A DNA stretch of 41,423 nucleotides from positions 1 through 41,423 of the forward strand of contig JAUWAC010000020.1 of the NCBI GenBank assembly GCA_030602245.1, given 5' to 3'. Shown in pieces: positions 27,280 through 35,417 of the stretch. The first letter of the stretch is position 1. Every line of letters starts with the position of its first letter. The DNA is from Marinobacterium sp. (GTDB lineage Bacteria; Pseudomonadota; Gammaproteobacteria; Pseudomonadales; Balneatricaceae). The translations under genes were made by a program, and so were the position numbers. Under the pieces are notes generated by a model, which worked only from the letters and a program-made list of their open reading frames with translations, was not told where the DNA came from and made no database searches.

Positions 27280-27713
27280 TCATTGCCCTGGGATGGGCGG
27301 GCCTGTATGGACCGATGGCACTGGGTGCTATCGGCAGCATTATCGGCTGTGCGCTGGCCGGGCAGGCCGCCTGTGGCGCGCTGCTGGAAACCGAAACCGG
27401 CCACGGCCGCTATGTCGGCATTGCCGCGATGCCGTCGTCGCAGACGATCTACGGTATCGTGGTGATGTTCTCGCTCAACCGCGAGGTCACGATCGATAAC
27501 GCACCGGGCCTGTTTGCGGTCGGGATACTGGCCGGCCTTGCGCTGCTGTTCAGTGCCTGGCGTCAGGGTCAGTGCTGTGCGTCGGCGATCAATGTGTCCA
27601 AAATCAAGCCGGAAATTTTCGGCATGTCGGTGGCGCCGGCGGCGATCGTCGAGGGCTTCGCCGTATTTGCGTTCATCTTCGCCCTGGTGATCAGCGCCGG
27701 CATCCCGGCCTGA
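27267..27713 (+). CDS. atpK: V/A-type ATPase subunit K (rotor proteolipid)
   Basis: The rotor-ring subunit: 148 residues with four membrane helices (about 12-38, 51-72, 82-105, 117-145), that is two hairpins. Only the second hairpin carries the ion-binding Glu129 (VEGFAVFAFIFA). Residues matching the Na+ ligands of Enterococcus hirae NtpK are present: Pro56-Ser57-Ser58-Gln59 for PGTQ, Gln100 for Gln110 and Glu129 for Glu139, with the same 29-residue Gln-Glu spacing. It starts with TTG at 27267 inside subunit I, behind a strong GGGAGGT site. The match suggests Na+ rather than H+ transport. Confidence 0.93.
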   Translation: MDNLIIALGWAGLYGPMALGAIGSIIGCALAGQAACGALLETETGHGRYVGIAAMPSSQTIYGIVVMFSLNREVTIDNAPGLFAVGILAGLALLFSAWRQGQCCASAINVSKIKPEIFGMSVAPAAIVEGFAVFAFIFALVISAGIPA

Positions 27714-27723
27714 GGGAGGTGAC

Positions 27724-28404
27724 ATGAGCGAGATCGAGAAAGCCCATGCCGCGTCCGGCGTCGAGGCGTTGATTGAACGCCTGCGAGAGCAGGGGGTGGA
27801 AAAGGGGCAGCAGGAAGCGGAACAGCTGATCAGCGAGGCGCAGCATCGTGCCGACTGGCTGATCGAGCAGGCCGAGCAGGAAGCGAAGCAGATCCGCGAC
27901 AAGGCGCGCGCCGATGCCGAGCGCCTGCGCAAGGGCGGTGAGGATGCGCTGAAGATCGCCGCCCGCGACGTGCAGCTGCAGCTGCGCGAGGCGCTGGGGC
28001 GCGTCTTTGCCGACCGGGTACGGGTTCAGGTCAGCGAGCAGCTTGATGACAAAGCGTTCCTGCAGGCGCTGCTGCGTGAGCTGGTGTGCAGGGTGCGGGA
28101 CAAGGCCGGCATCGAGGAGCGCACTGTGGAGGTGCTGCTGCCGGAGCAGTTTGTCGGGATCGAGGATCTGCGCCGCAACCCCCACGCCTACCGCGAAGGC
28201 AAGCTGAGCAGCTTCGTACAGCAGTTGCTGGCCGAGCAGCTGCGCGACGGGGTCAGCTTCGACATCGGCGACCACCGCGGCCTGGTGCTGCGGTTCGAGG
28301 GTGAGGATGCCGAGCTTGATCTCAGCGACCGGGCGCTGGCCGAACTGCTGCTGCGCCACCTGCAGCCGCGTTTCCGCGCGCTGCTGGAAGGGGTGATCCG
28401 CTAG
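27724..28404 (+). CDS. atpE: V/A-type ATPase subunit E (peripheral stalk)
   Basis: The peripheral stalk subunit linking head and membrane stator. The 226-residue protein has a long charged N-terminal helix (about 10-95: EALIERLREQGVEKGQQEAEQLISEA and following Ala/Glu/Arg repeats) and a globular C-terminal domain. The ATG at 27724 follows GGGAGGTG, 10 bases after subunit K. In other V/A ATPases E pairs with a small coiled-coil G/H subunit, which is not found here. Its stop codon directly touches the ATG of the next gene. Confidence 0.92.
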   Translation: MSEIEKAHAASGVEALIERLREQGVEKGQQEAEQLISEAQHRADWLIEQAEQEAKQIRDKARADAERLRKGGEDALKIAARDVQLQLREALGRVFADRVRVQVSEQLDDKAFLQALLRELVCRVRDKAGIEERTVEVLLPEQFVGIEDLRRNPHAYREGKLSSFVQQLLAEQLRDGVSFDIGDHRGLVLRFEGEDAELDLSDRALAELLLRHLQPRFRALLEGVIR

Positions 28405-29103
28405 ATGGCGAATTACTACACGCTGGTGCCGGCCCTGCCCGCGCTGGCGCCGCTGAACAAGCTGCAGGAGCTGCCCTGCTCGACGCTCAAGCTGGAGCAG
28501 CGTCTGACCATGCTGGATGAGCATGACCGGGCGCAGCTCGAGTGTGCGCTGCGGCTGTGCCAGCGTGAGCGTCTCGGGGACGAGGCGCTGTCCGATGCCG
28601 ATGAGGTGCAGCGCTGGCGAGACGAGCTGGCACAGATCGAAGACGCTGATCTGCGCGCGCTGATCAGCGACTATCTGGAATCGCGCACCCTCGTCGCCGC
28701 GCTGCGTTACCGCCTCGCCGGGCAGCAGAACGGGCACGAATTCGAGGGCTTCAGCGAGCGACTCTGGCTGATCCAGCGCAACTGGCAGCTGCCGCTGTTT
28801 GGTCTGGAGGGGCACTTCCCCTGGCTGGCGCGGGCGCGGGAGGCGCTGGAGGCCGGCCAGGCCCGTGCGCTTGAGCAGATGCTGCTGGAGCGGTTCTGGG
28901 AACGCCTGCGCCGCTTTGAGCGGGCGCAGATGTTCAGTTTTGCTGCCGTCGCGGCCTATCGACTGCGCTGGGCGCTGGCCGAATACCGGCTGCGCTGGGA
29001 CGCGACTGCGGCACAGGATTCATTCGATCAGTGGGTCACGGGGGTACTGGCACGTTTCGGTACCGGCGCCGAGGCTCCGCTTTGGACAGGGAGTGAAGCA
29101 TGA
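28405..29103 (+). CDS. DUF2764-type V-ATPase operon protein (possible C-like subunit)
   Basis: A 232-residue protein without a recognisable enzyme motif. The start MANYYTLVPALPALAP, the mostly helical, Leu/Arg/Trp-rich body (RLWLIQRNWQLPLFGLEGHFPWL) and the place between subunits E and A match the DUF2764 proteins found in chlamydial and spirochaetal V-type operons. The operon lacks a recognisable subunit C (the rotor-to-ring coupler), so this protein may fill that place; that is inference. It begins immediately at the subunit E stop and overlaps subunit A by four bases. Confidence 0.75.
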   Translation: MANYYTLVPALPALAPLNKLQELPCSTLKLEQRLTMLDEHDRAQLECALRLCQRERLGDEALSDADEVQRWRDELAQIEDADLRALISDYLESRTLVAALRYRLAGQQNGHEFEGFSERLWLIQRNWQLPLFGLEGHFPWLARAREALEAGQARALEQMLLERFWERLRRFERAQMFSFAAVAAYRLRWALAEYRLRWDATAAQDSFDQWVTGVLARFGTGAEAPLWTGSEA

Positions 29104-30929
29104 CCGATGCCGAACAGGTGAAGGCCCGGGTCAGCGCTGTACATGACGATATCGTCACCATTCGGCTGGAACAGGATGCCGAAGGGGAGTTCTACCCGGT
29201 GGTCAAGAACGAGGTGGTGCTGATCTGCCCGCGTCGCGCGGAGGGTAACTTCGCCGAGAAACTGCAGGCCGAGGTCCTGCGCGTGCGCTACGGCGAGGCC
29301 GATGTGCAAGTGTTCGAGAATACGCGCGGCGTGGCTGTGGGGGATCGCGTGGAGCTGACCGGGCAGATGCTGTCGGTGGCGCTCGGTCCCGGCCTGCTGG
29401 GTCAGGTCTATGACGGCCTGCAGAACCCGCTTGAGCTGATCGCCGGACAGCACGGTTTTTTCCTGCCGCGCGGGCTGTCCGTCGACGGGATCGATACCCA
29501 GCAGCGCTGGTCATTCGTGCCCCGGATCAAGATCGGCTCCCGCGTCCGCGCCGGTGATTTGCTGGGCACCGTGCAGGAAGGGCGTTTTGAGCACCGTATT
29601 CTGGCACCGTTCAACATGCGCGGCGAAGCTGAGGTGAGCTGGGTGCAGGAGGGCAGCTTTACGGTGACGACGCCGGTGGTGCGACTGCTGCAGTCGGACG
29701 GGCGCGAGCGTGAAGTATGTATGCAGCAGCAGTGGCCGGTGCGGATTCCGGTCAACCGCGACCTGCTGCGCGAAGGCTACAGCGTGCGTCAGTTTCCCAG
29801 CCAGCCGTTGCTGACCAGCATCCGCCTGATCGATACCTTCTTTCCGGTGGCGCGCGGCGGCACCGCCTGTATTCCGGGCCCGTTCGGCGCCGGTAAGACG
29901 GTATTGCAGAGCCTGATTTCACGCTACTCCGATGTGGATATCGTCGTCATCGTCGCCTGTGGCGAACGTGCCGGCGAGGTGGTGGAAACCATTACCGAGT
30001 TCCCCAACACGCCAGACCCGCGTGGCGGCACCCTGATGGATCGCACCGTCATCATCTGTAATACCTCGTCGATGCCGGTGGCGGCGCGTGAAGCCTCGAT
30101 CTATACCGGCATCACCATCAGCGAGTATTACCGGCAGATGGGCTACAACGTGCTGCTGATCGCCGATTCCACCTCGCGCTGGGCGCAGGCGATGCGGGAA
30201 ACCTCGGGCCGACTCGAGGAAATTCCCGGTGAGGAAGCGTTCCCGGCCTATCTGGAATCGTCGATCCGGGCTCTGTACGAGCGTGCCGGCGTGGTGCGCA
30301 CCCATGACGGCCGCGAAGGCAGTCTGACCCTGATCGGAACCGTGTCGCCGGCCGGCGGCAACTTCGAAGAACCGGTGACGCAGGCCACGCTGCGCACGGT
30401 CAAAACCTTCCTCGGTCTCAGCGCCGATCGCGCCTACAAGCGTGCCTACCCGGCGGTGGATCCGCTGATCTCCTGGTCACGCTATCTGGATCAGCTCAGT
30501 CCCTGGTTCGAGCAGGAGCTGGAGCCGGGCTGGACCGATCGCGTACGCAAGCTGATCCGGCTGCTCAAGGCGGGCGAGTCGGTGCAGCAGATGATGGAAG
30601 TGACCGGTGAGGAAGGGGTGACGCTGGAGGACTATCTGACCTGGCAGAAGGCGCAGTGTCTGGATCAGGTCTATCTGCAGCAGGATGCATTCGACCCGGT
30701 GGATGTGTCCACGCCGATCGCGCGCCAGCAGGCGTTGCTCGGGCTGCTGGTCAAGTGTCTCGACGGGCTGCCGCCGTTGGCGGACAAGACCGCCGTGCGT
30801 GACTATTTCGTCTCCCTGACCGGGTTGCTGCGCAACCTCAACTACAGCCGTCAGGACGGGCCGGATTATCGCGGCTACCTGCAGGAGATCGAGGCGCTGC
30901 GCCGCGGCGAGCGGCGTCAAAGCGCCTGA
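29100..30929 (+). CDS. atpA: V/A-type ATPase catalytic subunit A
   Basis: The catalytic subunit that hydrolyses or makes ATP. The 609-residue protein has the N-terminal barrel (1-70), the bulge insert typical of A/V types (about 110-190), Walker A GPFGAGKT at 260-267 with Lys266, the CGERAGEV catalytic segment, and SRWAQAMRETSGRLEEIPGE. The ATG overlaps the DUF2764 stop (ATGA). It is the last gene of the operon and converges with a minus-strand gene six bases away; no T-run terminator is seen. The symbol is the V-type name. Confidence 0.96.
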   Translation: MTDAEQVKARVSAVHDDIVTIRLEQDAEGEFYPVVKNEVVLICPRRAEGNFAEKLQAEVLRVRYGEADVQVFENTRGVAVGDRVELTGQMLSVALGPGLLGQVYDGLQNPLELIAGQHGFFLPRGLSVDGIDTQQRWSFVPRIKIGSRVRAGDLLGTVQEGRFEHRILAPFNMRGEAEVSWVQEGSFTVTTPVVRLLQSDGREREVCMQQQWPVRIPVNRDLLREGYSVRQFPSQPLLTSIRLIDTFFPVARGGTACIPGPFGAGKTVLQSLISRYSDVDIVVIVACGERAGEVVETITEFPNTPDPRGGTLMDRTVIICNTSSMPVAAREASIYTGITISEYYRQMGYNVLLIADSTSRWAQAMRETSGRLEEIPGEEAFPAYLESSIRALYERAGVVRTHDGREGSLTLIGTVSPAGGNFEEPVTQATLRTVKTFLGLSADRAYKRAYPAVDPLISWSRYLDQLSPWFEQELEPGWTDRVRKLIRLLKAGESVQQMMEVTGEEGVTLEDYLTWQKAQCLDQVYLQQDAFDPVDVSTPIARQQALLGLLVKCLDGLPPLADKTAVRDYFVSLTGLLRNLNYSRQDGPDYRGYLQEIEALRRGERRQSA

Positions 30930-30935
30930 GGCGGT

Positions 30936-31226
30936 TCAGCCGATGAGGGCCTGACGCATCTCGTCGGCGTGGCGGGCGACCCACTCCGGGCGGATCGGGC
31001 CCCAGTCGAGCAGGCGGTAGTGGCCCTGATTATTGCGCTCGCCGCTGTGCTGCTCGAAGCTGCAGACGATGCCCAGATCGGACAGCGTTTTCAGCGTATC
31101 CTGCAGCGTGCGCCGTGGCATCCCGGTTTCCGCCTGCAGGCTGGAGAGGTTGTGTTCCTGCTGGCTGATCAGCCAGGCCAGATACAGTTTGCGCTGGAAG
31201 GCCCGCGCCGCCTTGGTGGTTTCCAA
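30936..31226 (-). CDS. Small winged-helix protein of unknown role
   Basis: A 96-residue protein with one winged helix-turn-helix: NLSSLQAETGMPRRTLQDTL reads as the helix-turn-helix (about residues 26-45), followed by LSDLGIVCSFEQ and a wing-like stretch with YRLLDWGPI. No other domain. The start is TTG at 31226 behind GAGGAA, as no in-frame ATG lies upstream near the site. It is convergent with the ATPase operon and upstream of it is a Nudix gene on the same strand. It may regulate neighbouring genes, but nothing in the sequence shows which. Confidence 0.72.
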   Translation of the reverse strand: METTKAARAFQRKLYLAWLISQQEHNLSSLQAETGMPRRTLQDTLKTLSDLGIVCSFEQHSGERNNQGHYRLLDWGPIRPEWVARHADEMRQALIG

Positions 31227-31282
31227 TCAAAGTTCCTCGGCATGGTTCGTTGGCGCCAGTGTAGCGTGGCTGGCGGCGCAGT

Positions 31283-31843
31283 TCAGTCGTGAATTCGCAC
31301 GCTCGGCGTCGCGTCGCGGTCGATATCGATATGGCGCAGCGGGAAGCGGCCGCGGCGACGGTCCTCGAAGTACAGGCGCAGCACCTGTCGAATCGTCTCA
31401 AACGCCAGCTCATCCCACGGGATCTCCGCTTCGTCGAACAGACGAACCTCCAGCGACTCCTCCGAAGGGGCAAAGCGGGGCTGCGGCAGTTGCGCCAGAT
31501 AGATCAGCTGGACCTGATTTACATGCACGATCGACGTCAGTGTATACAGTGTGTCGATCTCGACCTCGGCACAGGCTTCCTCGAGTGTCTCACGCCGGGC
31601 CGCCGCCTCGGTGGTCTCGCCGTTCTCCATGAAACCGGCCGGCAGGGTCCAGTAACCCAGTCGCGGTTCGATCGCCCGTCGGCACAGTAATACCTTGCCG
31701 TCATGAATCGGCAGGCAGCCGGCGATGATGCGTGGATTATGATAGTGGATCGTGCCGCAGGCAGGGCACACATGGCGCTCGCGGTTGTCGCCTTCAGGAA
31801 TGCGCCGTTCGACGCTTTCGCCACACTGGGTACAGAATTTCAT
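31283..31843 (-). CDS. Nudix hydrolase with N-terminal zinc ribbon
   Basis: A pyrophosphohydrolase acting on a nucleotide derivative. The 186-residue protein has a zinc-ribbon-like quartet at Cys4, Cys7, Cys26 and Cys29, then the Nudix fold with its box from Gly70 (Glu76, Arg84-Glu85, Glu88-Glu89). The consensus glycine after EE is replaced by Cys91. NADH pyrophosphatases (NudC) combine such a ribbon with a Nudix domain but are longer, so this is a shorter relative whose substrate is unknown (NAD-type or ADP-ribose-like compounds are possible). It is divergent from the NudL-like gene. Confidence 0.88.
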   Translation of the reverse strand: MKFCTQCGESVERRIPEGDNRERHVCPACGTIHYHNPRIIAGCLPIHDGKVLLCRRAIEPRLGYWTLPAGFMENGETTEAAARRETLEEACAEVEIDTLYTLTSIVHVNQVQLIYLAQLPQPRFAPSEESLEVRLFDEAEIPWDELAFETIRQVLRLYFEDRRRGRFPLRHIDIDRDATPSVRIHD

Positions 31844-31966
31844 CGGCTTTGGCTCGTGCGTCCGGCAAAGCGCTCATTCTAGAAGCGGCCCGGGCCGGGC
31901 TCAACCGGGTTATCGCCTGCCGCTCGCGGCGGGGTTATGATAGGGCGTTATCATTGGGAGGCGGCA

Positions 31967-32566
31967 ATGCTTGAGCAGTTGACTGAGCGGCTTGCGCGGC
32001 ACCGGCCCTGGCGGCTGCGGGCGCCGGGCGCCGAGGCGGGGGTGCTGGTGGCCCTGACCGACCGGCCGGACCCGGAGGTGATTCTGACGGTGCGCTCGAA
32101 AACGCTGTCGACGCATCGTGGCGAGGTCGCGTTTCCGGGCGGCAAACGTGACCCGGACGACGCTGATCTGCTGGCCACGGCACTGCGCGAGGCGCATGAG
32201 GAGGTCGGGCTGGAACCCGGTCAGGTGCGTGTGATCGGCGCGCTGGGGCAGCTGATGTCCAAGCATCAGCTCGCGGTGACGCCCTGGGTCGGCATTATCC
32301 CGCCGAAACTGCAACTGACGCCGAACCCGGATGAGATCGACACGATCTTTCGTATCCCGTTGCGTTTCTTTCTCGAGCAGCGCCCGCTGCGCACCGACGA
32401 AATCCCGTTTCGCGGCAAGACCCATTATGTGCCGGCATGGGCGTATCAGGGCGAAATCATCTGGGGGCTGACCGCCTATGTGCTGGTCGAGCTGCTCAAT
32501 ATCGGCTTTGACGCCAACCTGCCGATGCGTCCTCGCCCGGAACATCAGGAACTGGAACATGAGTGA
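31967..32566 (+). CDS. nudL: CoA pyrophosphatase (NudL-like Nudix hydrolase)
   Basis: A Nudix hydrolase likely to split coenzyme A and its derivatives into 3'-phospho-ADP and phosphopantetheine. The 199-residue protein carries FPGGKRDPDDADLLATALRE followed by AHEEVGL, the Nudix box with the spacing used by NudL, preceded by LSTHRGEVAF, part of the NuCoA signature. GGGAGG lies just before ATG 31967; an ATG at 31937 is less likely. The last eight bases overlap the start of the DUF1289 gene, so the two are co-translated. Confidence 0.88.
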   Translation: MLEQLTERLARHRPWRLRAPGAEAGVLVALTDRPDPEVILTVRSKTLSTHRGEVAFPGGKRDPDDADLLATALREAHEEVGLEPGQVRVIGALGQLMSKHQLAVTPWVGIIPPKLQLTPNPDEIDTIFRIPLRFFLEQRPLRTDEIPFRGKTHYVPAWAYQGEIIWGLTAYVLVELLNIGFDANLPMRPRPEHQELEHE

Positions 32567-32753
32567 AACGAGTCGCAAGGCGGCTGTGCCGAGCCCCTGT
32601 GTCGGGATCTGTGTGCTGGACGAGGATGATCTGTGCACGGCGTGCCGCCGCAGCGGCCTTGAGATCGCCGACTGGGGTGGCATGAGCGACGATGAAAAAC
32701 GTGCGGTCTGGGCCCTGATCCGGCGCCGTGAGGCCGGCGAGCGCGGTATCTGA
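32559..32753 (+). CDS. DUF1289 small cysteine-rich protein
   Basis: A 64-residue protein with a four-cysteine pattern, PCVGICVLDEDDLCTACRRS, followed by IADWGGMSDDEKRAVWALIRRR, which together identify DUF1289. The cysteines probably bind a metal; function is unknown. It starts within the nudL coding sequence (ATGAGTGA). DUF1289 proteins often neighbour Nudix or redox genes. It is convergent with pepN. Confidence 0.9.
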   Translation: MSETSRKAAVPSPCVGICVLDEDDLCTACRRSGLEIADWGGMSDDEKRAVWALIRRREAGERGI

Positions 32754-32767
32754 TCCCGTTGGTACGG

Positions 32768-32797
32768 CCGGGTCACGCCAGACCGGGTCACGCCAGA
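32768..32797. repeat. Perfect 15-bp tandem duplication at the pepN stop
   Basis: CCGGGTCACGCCAGA occurs twice in direct succession (32768-32782 and 32783-32797). The right copy contains the pepN stop codon, so the duplication lies at the very end of the gene. Confidence 0.9.
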
Positions 32798-35403
32798 CTC
32801 TTGCTGACGACCTCATATACATCCGCCGACAGCTCCGGTGCCTGCTGAATGCGCTCAAGCTGCGCTTTCATCAGCGCCTGTGCTTTTTCAGGGTAGCGCT
32901 TCCAGCGTGTCAGCGGTGTCAGCAGGCGTGCAGCGATCTGCGGATTCTGGCTGTTCAGCGTCAGTACCCAGTCCGCCAGGAAACGATAGCCGCTGCCGTC
33001 CTCGGCATGAAACGCGGTCGGGTTCTGACCACAGAACGCCCCCACCAGCGCCCGCAGCTTGTTCGGGTTGCGGGCGTCGAACAACGGATGCTCCTGCAGC
33101 CGCTTGACGCGCTCCAGCGCCCCCGGCCAGGGGTCGCTGGCCTGAATCGAGAACCACTGGTTCATCACCAGCGCCTCGTGCTGCCACTGATTATGGAAGC
33201 TGTCGAGCAGGCGTTCACCGGCGTCACGGAACTCGGAGTGTACCGTCAGCGCCAACGCGGTCTGTTGATCGGTCATGTTGTCGGCCGCTTCGAACTGCTG
33301 TTCGGCCAGCGTCAGCCAGGCATCCTCGCCGGTCGCGATCAGATAGCCAAGGCTCAGGTTCTTGAGGCTGCGCCGTGCGATCGATTCGGCATCCGGGGAG
33401 TAGGGTTCATCACTGCAGCAGCGGCGATAGGTCGCCTGCCACTCATCCTGCAATGCGATCGCCAGCGCCTTGCGCAGAAACTCGCGTACGGCATGAATCG
33501 CCTGCACATCGATCACATCAGACAGTTCGGCCAGGTAGGCTTCGCCGGGCAGACGCAACAGCTGGGCGACCATCGCCGGATCCAGCGACCGATCCGCCAG
33601 AATGGTGCGCCAGCTGTCGATCAGATGCTGCGGCACCTCAAGCGCCCGGCCCGCCTGATAGTCGGCGATCATCGACTGCATCAGCCGCACCGCCATGCGC
33701 TGCCCGGCGTCCCAGCGGTTGAAACCGTCACTGTCGTGCTGCAGCAGCACGCGGAGCTGCTCATCCGTGTATGGATAGTCGAGCTTGACCGGTGCCGAAA
33801 ATCCGCGCAGCAGCGACGGGACCGGACGCTGCGGCAGATCGTCAAAGGTAAATGTCTGCTCCGCATCGGTCAGCTCGAGTACACCACAGGCGTACTCTTC
33901 CCCGTTCGGGCCGATCAGGCCATAACGCACCGGCAGATGGAACGGTTGCTTCTCAGGCTGCCCCGGTGTCGGCGGGCAGCTCTGGCGCAGTGTCAGGCGG
34001 TAGGTACCACTGCCCTCGTTCCAGCTGTCACTGACCTGCAGGCGTGGTGTGCCGGCCTGGCTGTACCAGCGCTTGAACTGGGTCAGATCGCGACCGGATA
34101 CATCGGCCATCGCCTGCACGAAGTCGTCGGTGGTGACCGCCTGGCCATCGTGACGCTCGAAATACAGGTCGCAGCCCTTGCGGAACTGTTCTGCGCCCAG
34201 CAGCGTGTGCAGCATGCGCACGACCTCGGCTCCCTTCTCATACACGGTCAGAGTGTAGAAGTTGGAGATCTCGATGAAGCTTTCCGGGCGCACCGGATGC
34301 GCCATCGGACCGGCATCTTCGGCGAACTGCGCGGTACGCAGCATGCTGACATCTTCGATGCGCTTCACCGTGCGCGAGTTGACGTCGGCGGAAAACTCCG
34401 CATCGCGGAAGACGGTAAAGCCCTCCTTGAGGCTGAGCTGGAACCAGTCGCGACAGGTGACGCGGTTGCCGGACCAGTTATGGAAGTACTCATGCGCCAC
34501 CACGCTCTCGACGCGCTGAAACGCGGCGTCGGTGGTGGTGCGGGGGCTGGCCAGCACGCAGCTGGTATTGAAGATGTTGAGGCCCTTGTTCTCCATCGCC
34601 CCCATGTTGAAGAAGTCCACGGCGACGATCATATAGATATCCAGATCGTATTCGCGACCGTAGGTTTCCTCGTCCCAGCGCATCGCGCGCTTGAGCGATG
34701 CCATCGCGTGCTCGAGCTTGTCGAGATCCTTTTTCTCGGCGTAGATCTTCAGCTGTACGGGCCGACCGGACATGGTCGTATAACTGTCCTCCAGCACAGC
34801 CAGATCGCCGGCCACCAGCGCGAACAGGTAGGCCGGTTTCGGGAACGGGTCTTCCCAGGTCACGCAGTGGCGACCATCATCCTCTTCGGTGCACTCGACC
34901 GGGTTGCCGTTGGACAGCAGCACCGGGTACCGGCTGCGATCGGCCACGATGGTGGTGCGGAACACCGACATCACATCGGGACGGTCCGGGTAGAAGGTGA
35001 TGCGGCGAAAGCCTTCCGCTTCGCACTGGGTGCAGAACATGCCATCGGACTTGTAGAGTCCTTCCAGCGCCGTGTTGGTTTCCGGATGGATTCGCGTCAG
35101 GCACTCGAGCTCGAACTGCTCCGGCACCTGCGACACCGCCAGGCATTCATCGCTGCGGGTAAAATCACGCTCGGACAGAATCTCGCCATCGATACTCAGA
35201 CGACAAAGCTCGACACTCGGATGCCCGTTGAGCTCCAGTGGCGGACGCACACGGGGGCATTGCGGATTGCGCCGCACGCTGAGCGTCGCGCGCACCAGCG
35301 TTTCCTCTTCATCGAGCTCGAATCTCAGCTCGGTATGATCGATCAGATAGGCGGGAACCTGATAGTCCTTTAAATAGATCGGTTGCGGCTTGGCTTGCGA
35401 CAT
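32788..35403 (-). CDS. pepN: Aminopeptidase N
   Basis: A zinc metallopeptidase of family M1 that removes N-terminal residues from peptides in the cytoplasm. The 871-residue protein has the GAMEN exopeptidase motif at 268-272 and the zinc site HEYFH at 304-308 with the second Glu further on, each seven residues later than in E. coli PepN, and the four-domain length is complete. ATG 35403 is chosen because GGAG sits at the right distance; an ATG one codon earlier is too close, and the longer open frame upstream lies in the DUF2797 gene. It is the last gene of the nadK-to-pepN cluster. Confidence 0.97.
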   Translation of the reverse strand: MSQAKPQPIYLKDYQVPAYLIDHTELRFELDEEETLVRATLSVRRNPQCPRVRPPLELNGHPSVELCRLSIDGEILSERDFTRSDECLAVSQVPEQFELECLTRIHPETNTALEGLYKSDGMFCTQCEAEGFRRITFYPDRPDVMSVFRTTIVADRSRYPVLLSNGNPVECTEEDDGRHCVTWEDPFPKPAYLFALVAGDLAVLEDSYTTMSGRPVQLKIYAEKKDLDKLEHAMASLKRAMRWDEETYGREYDLDIYMIVAVDFFNMGAMENKGLNIFNTSCVLASPRTTTDAAFQRVESVVAHEYFHNWSGNRVTCRDWFQLSLKEGFTVFRDAEFSADVNSRTVKRIEDVSMLRTAQFAEDAGPMAHPVRPESFIEISNFYTLTVYEKGAEVVRMLHTLLGAEQFRKGCDLYFERHDGQAVTTDDFVQAMADVSGRDLTQFKRWYSQAGTPRLQVSDSWNEGSGTYRLTLRQSCPPTPGQPEKQPFHLPVRYGLIGPNGEEYACGVLELTDAEQTFTFDDLPQRPVPSLLRGFSAPVKLDYPYTDEQLRVLLQHDSDGFNRWDAGQRMAVRLMQSMIADYQAGRALEVPQHLIDSWRTILADRSLDPAMVAQLLRLPGEAYLAELSDVIDVQAIHAVREFLRKALAIALQDEWQATYRRCCSDEPYSPDAESIARRSLKNLSLGYLIATGEDAWLTLAEQQFEAADNMTDQQTALALTVHSEFRDAGERLLDSFHNQWQHEALVMNQWFSIQASDPWPGALERVKRLQEHPLFDARNPNKLRALVGAFCGQNPTAFHAEDGSGYRFLADWVLTLNSQNPQIAARLLTPLTRWKRYPEKAQALMKAQLERIQQAPELSADVYEVVSKSLA

Positions 35404-35417
35404 CATCTCTCCTGATT

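Noticed and set aside
28405..29103. Calling the DUF2764 gene a definite subunit C
   Set aside because: No sequence motif of subunit C is visible; only position supports it, so it is kept as a hypothesis.
32728..35373. Open frame of 881 codons on the plus strand
   Set aside because: Antisense of pepN, which has a complete set of catalytic motifs on the other strand.
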